Shown here: in pieces, positions 56,635 through 64,000 of the stretch
Layout: each line of letters opens with the position of its first letter
How positions within the stretch are numbered: position 1 is the first letter of the stretch
From: Chara braunii
Lineage: Eukaryota; Streptophyta; Charophyceae; Charales; Characeae
NCBI GenBank assembly: GCA_003427395.1
Contig: BFEA01000034.1
Span: forward strand, 2,342,584-2,406,583
Direction: 5' to 3'
DNA length: 64,000 bases
Notes under the pieces: generated by a model
Databases searched by the model: none
The model's input: the letters and a program-made list of their open reading frames with translations, nothing else
What the model was told of the DNA's origin: nothing
Translations under genes and position numbers: made by a program

Positions 56635-57260
56635 AAAGACTTAGCATTGTTTCTAAGCTGAATGGCTCAGGGCTATGTTCATTTGGCTGTTTTTTGAAGG
56701 GCCAGACATTGTTTCTAAGCTGAATGACCTGGTTGCTGTGTTCAATTTCTGAGGGTTTGCCTGATTGGAACGATTTATGGTCTTGTTTATTCTGAGGGAG
56801 GATTCTGATCTAAGGCTGAGCATTGTTTCTAAGCTGAATGGTTTAGCCTGAAAACCACGCACATAAGTACAAACTGAGTATAAAGGGAAGTACTTTATTT
56901 ATATTTGCATGTGAACTGGCAGGTTGGCAGCTGGACATTGTTTCCAAGCCGAATGGTCCAACGCTGAGCCATATCACTAAGAAGAGAATGAAAATTACAG
57001 AGTATAATTGGAAATAGTCTGGGCAAGTTGAACATTGTTTCCAAGCCGAATGGTTCAGTCCCCTGCCCATATTTGCACTTTTTTTTGAGAACAAAGTCAG
57101 AAAAATATTAAACTTTGCATATTAAACAGTTCAGGGCGGTCAAGCATTATTTCCAAGCCGAATAGTCTAGTCAAATGGCCAAAGAAGAAAGAAGTAGTAG
57201 TACAACCTGTTCGTGTATATCCTAAGGGACGCTGGACATTGTTTCTAAGTCGAATGGTCT
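56635..57260. repeat. Covarying hairpin array, core type E (copy 3)
   Basis: Eight units with core ATTGTTTCTAAGCTGAATG or ATTGTTTCCAAGCCGAATG. Outer pairs include GGCTGAGC with GTTTAGCC (near 56815 and 56842), TGGAC with GTCCA (near 56934 and 56960), TTGAAC with GTTCAG (near 57027 and 57052, one G-U) and GCTGGAC with GTCTAGC (near 57230 and 57258). Where copy 1 reads TTGGGC/GCCCAA (9534), this copy reads CTGGAC/GTCCAA: a paired change. Confidence 0.8.
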
Positions 57261-59139
57261 AGCACTTGTTTCATATGTAACTTGGGTATAAGGGTCGAAT
57301 TACTTGGAGATTTATAAACTATTTTATGTAAATTGACATTAGGATGGTGAGAGTACTTACGTTTGTGGTTTGACCTACATGTGGCTTAGTGAGATTACTA
57401 CTTGGTCTGAGTTTCAGTTTGACATGTAGTTGTTTTATATGCTTACCACGTGGTAGAGTCATATGAGTTAGTTTTGATTCCTGCAATTTCTGGATTTTAT
57501 GGGATCATTTATTATACTTGGTCTTGTTTAAATTTCGGTAAGCCACTTTCTCCACAGGAAGCGCTGCTGAAATTTTCATAAAACCAAGGAGTTAGTCAAA
57601 ATTTGACTTTTCAAAGTTCAACTTGTCTAATCTTTGTATATGGCTTAGTAAAAATATGGAAAGTCTTCGTTTCTAAAAGGAATGCTGCCCAAATTTTTGC
57701 TAAATCAGGAAGTTAGATAAAATTTGACTTTGAAAAGTTGAAGATCATTTTTGTTTTGATATTCGGGCTGATATAAATTCTGAAAAGACACTTTTCCTAC
57801 GGGAAGCGCTGCCAAAAGTTTCTTAGTGTAGAGGAGATAGATTATATTTTGACAGGTGGCGACTTTGGCGATCCACCCTGTATGGGGGAGATTCTGCCAT
57901 AGGTCTACCTTTCTTTGGGCACTGGCTTAGAGGCAGACCTAGGCTTGGCTAGCAGGAGAGTTTTGAGTAAGAACGTGTCATGGACATTTGATCTCCATAC
58001 ATGGATGATTTAGCTTGGACATTGACCTGTTTTATGATACAGGCCTTCTTTGGACATTCGATCCAGGATTTTGACTACTTCCAACTTGATCTTACGAGGA
58101 TCATCTTCTGTTATCCCTGATAACAGGTTGGTTGGTTGATGACCGATTTGTTGGCTCATGACACAACTTTGTTTGCATCTGTACCTCAACTTGATTGTCT
58201 TAGCCCTGTGATTTGATATATTTCTTTGAGGGTTTTAACCAGACTTCTTTTAAATGACCATTATAAAGAATTTGTGAGATTTACGGAGATTTGGACTATG
58301 ACTGGGGCTTGAGTATGCGAGGCATGGTACAAGTTACAGGAAACAGTAAAATTGACCACATTGGTGTATGGCAATGTGGCTATTGTGTGTGTGTGTATGT
58401 TTTATGCACGTTAGTATTTTGGAGCTAGATATGTGAGCCGTACCTTGGAGAGAATGACAACCATGTGACGCACGATCTGAATACCTGATGGGTTTATGTT
58501 TCCCGTTCTTTTATTTTATCTCGAGTCTTGATTTGATATATGAGTGTTGTATGTTTATTTATTTACTGATTGATTTTGCTTATTAATTTTGATGGTTGGA
58601 CGTTGTAGTCCGTGGCAACCGTCAAAGTCAAACCCTTTGACTTCTTTTCAGACCCTGGACGATAAAGATGGTCTCCAGGGCGATAAGAGACGATTGCCAC
58701 CACAGGTATGAACCTGTGTACCACCCACTCTCCGAAGGGTGCAGTAGAGGGTGTGGTTCTCAACCGCACTTGGCGGTTATCCAGCGTCGCGGCGAGTGTC
58801 AGCCGACACTTGAGTATCAAATGCAACCCTCGAGATTAACGAGGACCGCTTGAGTATGGGTACTATATAGTACGCCATCATTGTGACTGCTTGCGAATTC
58901 TTGCATCGCAAGTCGATATGAGTTAACCCTGCGACCACGCGGTTTTATACTATGGCGATGCGCATCGCCATTCCGATTTCCACATCGGAGAGTTATGAGA
59001 TGGCTACTAAGGGACTAAGAATGTTGTCGCGTTGTTTGTTCAATGTCGTTATGTATATATATATATACGTATGTGTGTAAGTGTGTGTTTATTTTTATGT
59101 TTTTTATAGTGGTGTGCACGTAGCGTGTGGGATGCGTCC

Positions 59140-59215
59140 TAGTCGACCATCGACGAGTCACGCTTGGGACCTCAGCTCCCCAGGGCGTCGGTTTGCGTGC
59201 GGGTCCGATAGAGGC
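59140..59215 (+). other. tRNA-like A/B-box module in the 3' LTR
   Basis: CCTAGTCGACCATCG (A-box-like) and GCGGGTCCGATAG (diverged B box) are spaced roughly as in tRNA genes and recur near every LTR 3' end. No acceptor stem is visible. Confidence 0.35.
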
Positions 59216-59555
59216 GTATCACCACTCGTACCCCCTATTCTACAGCGAACGAGAAACGCTCTCGGCTGGTCCACCTCTGAGATTTGCAGTTGATTAGCTT
59301 TCGTACTGTGGATTGGTAGCTCGGCGGGGATACCCCCACCGAAGGGAGGTGACAACTCTCGTAAGGTGAAGGTAAGTCGTGCCTCACGTAGGCCCTATTC
59401 TGTCGTAGGGGTCCGCGAGCAGTATGGTTAGCGCACTCGGCCGAAGCGAGGAAGCTCCATGTATATATCGCGACGAGGAATAATCTAACTCCTGCGTGCC
59501 GCGGCCAGGAGGGTCTCGCGCTGCCTTCTGCAGTGCCGGACCGATGCGCTCGACA

Positions 59556-62500
59556 ACGCTCAGTATGTCTGGGTCACCTTCACTTTATATTCTTAATCTG
59601 TCTCTCTTCTCTTTTTGTTCTACCTGACTTACTAACTGGCTTTCCCAACTTAGGGTGGCCGGTCTGCCAGATAATATATGTTCATATAATATATGTATCA
59701 AATTTTATACTTTGGTATACCTTTTATGTTCATAGCTTACGGTTAGGCCGCCCCAACTTAGGGGTACGCCTAGTCTCATGTCGTTGTCCCCCTCAGAAGA
59801 AAACACACACAGAACAAGGTCTACGCAACTTAGAATATCCCCAGTCCTGCTTAAGTAACCCAAAGGAAAACATTAGGAATCTGAGCCTTCCTAACTTAGG
59901 GCACCCGTCCTCCTGTTCAGAAACCCCAAAGAAAACAAGTGGCTGGATCGTCCACCTGAGGATAGGCTCATCCCTCAAAGTCATACACTCAGCCCGGCAG
60001 ACAAAAATAAAACATAGCACTGAACCCACTCAATTCAGAGGGATTCAGCCTGGGGTTGACCCGGTCAATCGTATGCAAAATACCTTCCTCCCGCCTTCCC
60101 CCTTTTTCCCTTTTCTTAATTCAAACAGATTAAATCTCTGACTTTCGCACATAATTCATTCCTTTCAGTTCGCAGTAGTTCAAGAAATAAAGTACAAATA
60201 ATATAAAGTCAAAAATAGTATTTATCATAGTCCTAGTCAGACAAAGGTAGTAGGTTTAGAGGAATACGGGATCACACGAGTAAAGCGAGATTATATATGA
60301 GTGTTCCCTGCCTCAAGAACCCCGCCTGGGCTCCGGCAGAGCTCCCACAATCGGTGCGTGGACCTCCGACAAGGTCTTGTTTCGGTCCTACGGGTTGCAA
60401 TCCCACCTACCGCCTTCCTCTCGTAACCTCGGACTAGACTTAGAGTAAGAAGGGCAGAAGGGGGATGAGTCAGACGCTCGAGATCCAAGAGAGGGCCAAC
60501 TCAACTCACGTGAGGGAGCCTTGAAATCTTGAATCGCCTGAGGGCCCCGCAATGATGGCCAATGAAACGTAGCAAAGATCCTCAACTAACGACCATAGTG
60601 CAAAATACCAGCCCCTTAATGCCCTCCAAGTCGAAGCAGCAACCTCTTCTCTGACCAAACTGTAGTTGCGCAGCCTAGAAGGGTCGTGTTCAAATAAAGC
60701 ACACCCCCTTCCTCTATCTGAAGCGCATGCGAAAACTCCCTAATACTTCGGTTTTTACACAACTGTGCATTCCTAAAAAGTTCAACGAAGTACTGTGTGT
60801 ATGGTAATGCACACAGCATCGCACATCAACAGGCCCAACATCTTAACTTAGAAAACAACAGCGCCCAATGGTAAACGCAACAAAAAGCTAGGAAAGGCAC
60901 TGTGGTGATGGGAAGTGAGATATAGTGGCGGAAAGCACAACAAAAGGTATTGTGGCAGCAATGGCTCTGCAACCCAGGTCATCACACAGCCTGGCAGTAA
61001 CACAGCAACACAGCGATGTTAAAATCTGGTCGCCCTGTTCAGCATTGCCCTCTTACTAACCAGAAGCAAAGTCATTAATCGGTAGTCAGTAGTCTATATT
61101 TTCTCCTTAGCAGTACAAGGCAAGTTCTTGCCTTTCAAACTGTAAGCACCGCCGCCCCACCAACACTTACTCCGAACGTGAGTTGTAACAGACATGTGCT
61201 GCAAGAAGCGTTGCAACAACTGTAATAGTAGAGGACCTTTACAGCCAGCCGTATCCAGCAGCAGTTACAGCTGCCCAGATCAGCAACATTCCTTCGTTCC
61301 GACGCCTTACCAACAACATAACTCAAAACTGCCAGCCTTATCATGACAAAGCCATCCACTCCACCAGTTTAGGAATAACCATTAATCACTACCCGTAGAA
61401 TTGAGAAGGAGCTCTTACCCCGCCAGTCCCTCTTGCTACCACTTCATTGACTTGCCACATGCTCGACGTGAAGCCCACATCTTTGGTGTGCACAAGTGCT
61501 TTTTAAATCAGGTGAGCTTTATGCCCTTACCCTACCGCCTTTAACCTCCCTTCACATCCTTTTCCTGCTGGTTGCTGCCCTGTGAGTACAGATGCACCTG
61601 GCCGTAATCGTGTCCAAGTCTGGATCGGGATAGGCAGAAAGATGAGCATTATGCAGACAAACCCCTCCGCCATAGCCGCTCCGAAGCGCGAGTCTCGAAC
61701 GACGATTACAACCACGGTTCCAACACGGGCAACCGTAGCATACCTAATGGCGGACAACGAATAACACCGAACGAGGATTACGACCGCCAGGATGAACATG
61801 AGCACGACGAGCTAAGGAGTATGACGATGGGAAAAACACCTTGATCATGATGATGGTGTAGCGCATCATGATAACGATGCGACGGTTAGTATCATGGCGA
61901 CGAGGCGATGCCGGATCACACTGAACTCCTTACCAAATGTGCAAAATGGGAATGAAACCTCCCCTAGGATATATGGAGTCATCCGACTATGTGCGCAGAG
62001 AGATAGAAAGAGACTACTTCTATCAATAGAATGAGCAAAAAGGAATCAGAATGAACCTTACGCTAGAACATGGAAATATACACTGCTCCTTAGCCGTGCG
62101 CTCAACAAAGTCAAGTGATGCTACTTCCTCCAATAAAATGAGCAAAATCGAATGAATCTTTTGCTAACATCCGGGCAGATACACTGTCATTTTTGAATCT
62201 TCCCTCCTCACCGTTTCTTCCTCACATCTCCTCTTCCTGTCAGCCCAACGCAGAGCACCACGCCCATTCCTACTATGCACCGTGCAACCCCTCCTACTCA
62301 CAACCCGTAAACTAACCGTTCTTTCTCAATTCTAACGACGTTATTAGCTTCGCTCATACTGAAAACCCCCACGCAACATTTTATCTTGCTTGATCCTATT
62401 GAGAACCAAGTGAGATCTCAACTTACTTTTCTTGTCATATCTGCTTTCTCCGAGCTCCCCGCACCTCCTACCTCGTCTGCATTGGCGCATGCTCTGACAG

Positions 62501-62925
62501 CGTAGCTCCCACTTTCCATTCGTCCCACGTCGTCCTCCTTCCGAGGCAAGTCTCAATTCTCTCTCTCTCCCCCTCTCTCTCACACACACATACGTGTGCA
62601 GCGCGCATACCTATCCGTCAGCTGCACCCGCAACTCCTCCCGCAAAGTTAGGACGAATCTCACGCTGATACCCGGGCAGATGCACGTGACGACCGTCCAC
62701 TACTGCTTCCTTAGTTTGGCCGTGTCCCTGCTGACGGTGAGTTCCTCTCTCTCCCTTTCTTTCTTAACCCCTTTTCTTCCTTTGTCTCTCTCGTCAACTT
62801 CTTGCTCTTTCCTTCCTCGTCCATCGCCTAGTCAGCGTACTCTGCATACTTGCCTCATTCATTTCACAGAGCCCACACTCTCTCATCCTTTACCAAAAGG
62901 AAAGAGGACTGCCCGCCCCCGCTTT
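59556..62925 (-). mobile_element. 5' LTR of the minus-strand element, part 2 (continued from 39466)
   Basis: Resumes the core-C LTR with ACGCTCAGTATG and continues through hairpin units (59625-60060), the TCCCTGCCTCAAGAACCCCG .. GGTCCTACGGGTTGC block (60303-60400; compare 25955-26045) and the GAGCAAAATCGAATGAATC phrase (62143). Its TGTCG start is not found; homology is lost before the SINE-like cluster at 62928. Short frames here are not supported as genes. Confidence 0.65.
59625..60060. repeat. Covarying hairpin array, core type C (continuation)
   Basis: GGTTAGGC/GCCTAGTC (59741-59748 with 59768-59775, two wobbles) around CGCCCCAACTTAGGGGTAC is the positional equivalent of CTAAGC/GCTTAG at 22602-22632 in the core-A array: A-to-G on one arm is matched by T-to-C on the other. 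Further units include CTGG..CCGG around CCCAACTTAGGG (near 59636-59672) and weaker units at 59880-60060. Confidence 0.75.
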
Positions 62926-62927
62926 AT

Positions 62928-63057
62928 ACACATCATCCGTGCACTTCGGCCCATGCTAATCTTCATTGTACCATCCTGCTCATGTACTTTTATTGGAGTT
63001 TGAACTCAGGTCTGTATTTTAAACAATTGAAGGGTGTACCAACTGCGTTAGGCCAGT
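62928..63057 (-). repeat. tRNA-like plus U6-like composite SINE, copy 3
   Basis: On the minus strand, a tRNA-like head (B-box-like GAGTTCAAACTCC; A-box region CTAACGCAGTTGG) runs directly into a U6-like body: AATAAAAGTACATGAGC, then AATGAAGATTAGCATGGG and a GCACGGATGATG tail. GAAGATTAGCATGG is an exact U6 word. The head and body abut, showing a true fusion. Confidence 0.65.
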
Positions 63058-63305
63058 TGGTTGTGCCCAATGCCACGGGACCGACACTACGCTAGTCCCA
63101 AAGATCAAAGAGAAAATAAAAAATCTAAAATAAAAACTAAAAACAAGCATAAAGAAGATAGCAGGGGGAATGAAGTAGCCGTCCATCCTTGACTGTCGTG
63201 ACGGCCACCCATGGCGATTTCAATCATTCTTCACTGCGATGCTGGTCACACCACCCCAAGCTGGCAGGAACTTCATAATTGTAGCGTTTCACTCCTCTGC
63301 TTCCC

Positions 63306-63370
63306 GTGGACTTGGAACTTAGGCCTGTATTTCAACAGTTCATGGGTGTGCCAACCGAGCCAGCCCGCTG
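63306..63370 (-). repeat. tRNA-like head, copy 4, with A-rich module
   Basis: The minus strand reads GGCTGGCTCGGTTGGCACAC (A box), then ATGAACTGTTGAAATACAGG, then AAGTTCCAAGTCC (B-box position). The spacer matches 30466-30490. The left neighbour (63255-63300) is a very diverged candidate U6 body. To the right, 63420-63590 matches 237-400. Confidence 0.55.
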
Positions 63371-63429
63371 GTCCCCCCACACAACTTCGGTGCCAGCACT
63401 GTTGCCACGTCCCAAAAACGGGACGGACA

Positions 63430-63591
63430 ACTAAAAATAACTAACGAAAAATATAAAGAAAAGTAAAAATAAAAACATGAGCATTAGGAACTCGCGCTTT
63501 GGAAAAGGGAGACCGTCGGTGCCCCTCTCAGTTATGTCGACCGGGCCCATGGATGGGCCGGCGACAAAACCAAGGAGGATAGCCCCGCAGC
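63430..63591 (-). repeat. SINE-like composite repeat, copy 5 (A-rich and palindrome block)
   Basis: AACTAACGAAAAATATAAAG .. GAGCATTAGGAACTCGCGC .. GACCGTCGGTGCCCC .. CCGGGCCCATGGATGGGCCGG matches 245-400 closely. The last part is a perfect inverted repeat with a two-base centre (CCCAT/ATGGG flanked by CCGG). It is cut by the LTR start at 63592. Confidence 0.65.
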
Positions 63592-64000
63592 TGTCGGTGG
63601 GAATACCCTGACAAGGGTATCCGCCCTGGTTTTTGCAAGTGACAGAAAAATGGTTTTAATCTATAGTTTAGGTATACCGCGCTACGCACGGCTGCGTCTG
63701 TATTTTACGTTGACAGGATGCTTGACTAGAGTAGAGAGTGTGTGGGCGCGCAGGTTTAAGGCACGCGTGATTCTTTTCTGCTGTTGATCATTGGTCGTTT
63801 GTTTAATAGTATTATTAATATCTACTTATATTTGATTAAGCAGGAAACAGGGATATGATTAGTACGCTTGATTAAGGCGAGCGCGCGTGCGGGGGGGGGG
63901 AAACCAAATACGGCATCGACAATAAGGACGCGATTTTGTATGGTGAGCAGGATGTCGTAGGATGGCGCGCGGGGCAATTATGGCATGATATAAACAAGTC
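63592..64000 (+). mobile_element. Start of another forward long LTR (continues beyond the window)
   Basis: TGTCGGTGGGAATACCCTGACAAGGG followed by the CGCACGGCTGCGTCTGTA and GAGTGTGTGGGCGCGC blocks is collinear with 4481-4860. It is the third forward copy. It has inserted into the SINE-like repeat that ends at 63591. Confidence 0.75.

Larger units (their letters stand above)
52295..59555 (+). mobile_element. 3' LTR of the forward element (7.26 kb, core type E)
   Basis: Begins TGTCGTACCAAACACC and ends CCGATGCGCTCGACA. Collinear with 39467-46723 except for the inversion and insertion in that copy. It has a local tandem duplication (54616-54795, about 97 bp including a GA tract) that is single in the 5' LTR, and an assembly gap with a 95-bp echo. 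The flanks give no 5-bp duplication: GGATC precedes 39467 and ACGCT follows 59555. Confidence 0.85.

Overview
This window looks like intergenic DNA from a large, repeat-rich streptophyte (green-lineage) nuclear genome. The clearest lineage clue is the primer-binding site at 46726-46743 and, on the minus strand, at 36661-36678. Both match the complement of the plant tRNA-Asp 3' end, a primer used by many plant Ty3/gypsy elements. Microsatellites, homopolymer runs, assembly gaps (10112-10286, 33892-33906, 56457-56481) and nested retroelements fit that picture. I found no intact host gene, rRNA, intact tRNA or CRISPR array.

The window is dominated by one family of non-autonomous LTR retrotransposons with exceptionally long LTRs that begin TGTCG and end CGACA or TTGACA. 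One nearly complete forward copy spans 39467-59555: 5' LTR 39467-46723 (7.26 kb), PBS 46726-46743, an internal domain with a broken gag (48792-49906) and no pol, and 3' LTR 52295-59555 (7.26 kb). Another forward LTR lies at 4481-12286 and a further one starts at 63592. Minus-strand LTRs lie at 18393-31600 and at 36681-39466 plus 59556-about 62925; the second was split by the forward element.

Every LTR of this family carries an array of short hairpins (9240-10695, 21385-22880, 38680-39400, 43290-44390, 56635-57260, 59625-60060). Each unit has an outer stem whose two arms match each other but differ from unit to unit, around a core shared by all units of that LTR. Three unrelated cores exist: CCCTAACCCTAGGGT, CCCCAACTTAGGGG, and the 20-bp core CATTCAGCTTAGAAACAATG. 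Outer stems at homologous positions show paired (compensatory) changes. This modular, covarying hairpin array is the best candidate here for an undescribed system.

Other layers sit on top: a tRNA-like plus U6-like composite SINE family (16718-16940, 29455-29530, 30298-30516, 62928-63057, 63306-63370), a DNA transposon with a 9-bp target duplication (9664-10480), a poly(A)-tailed retroposed insert full of GAT satellite with a 12-bp duplication (23000-25818), and several minisatellites. The region 31601-36660 holds a cluster of plus-strand ORFs (32949-35202) that I cannot identify. All similarity statements come from reading the sequence by eye; no searches were run.
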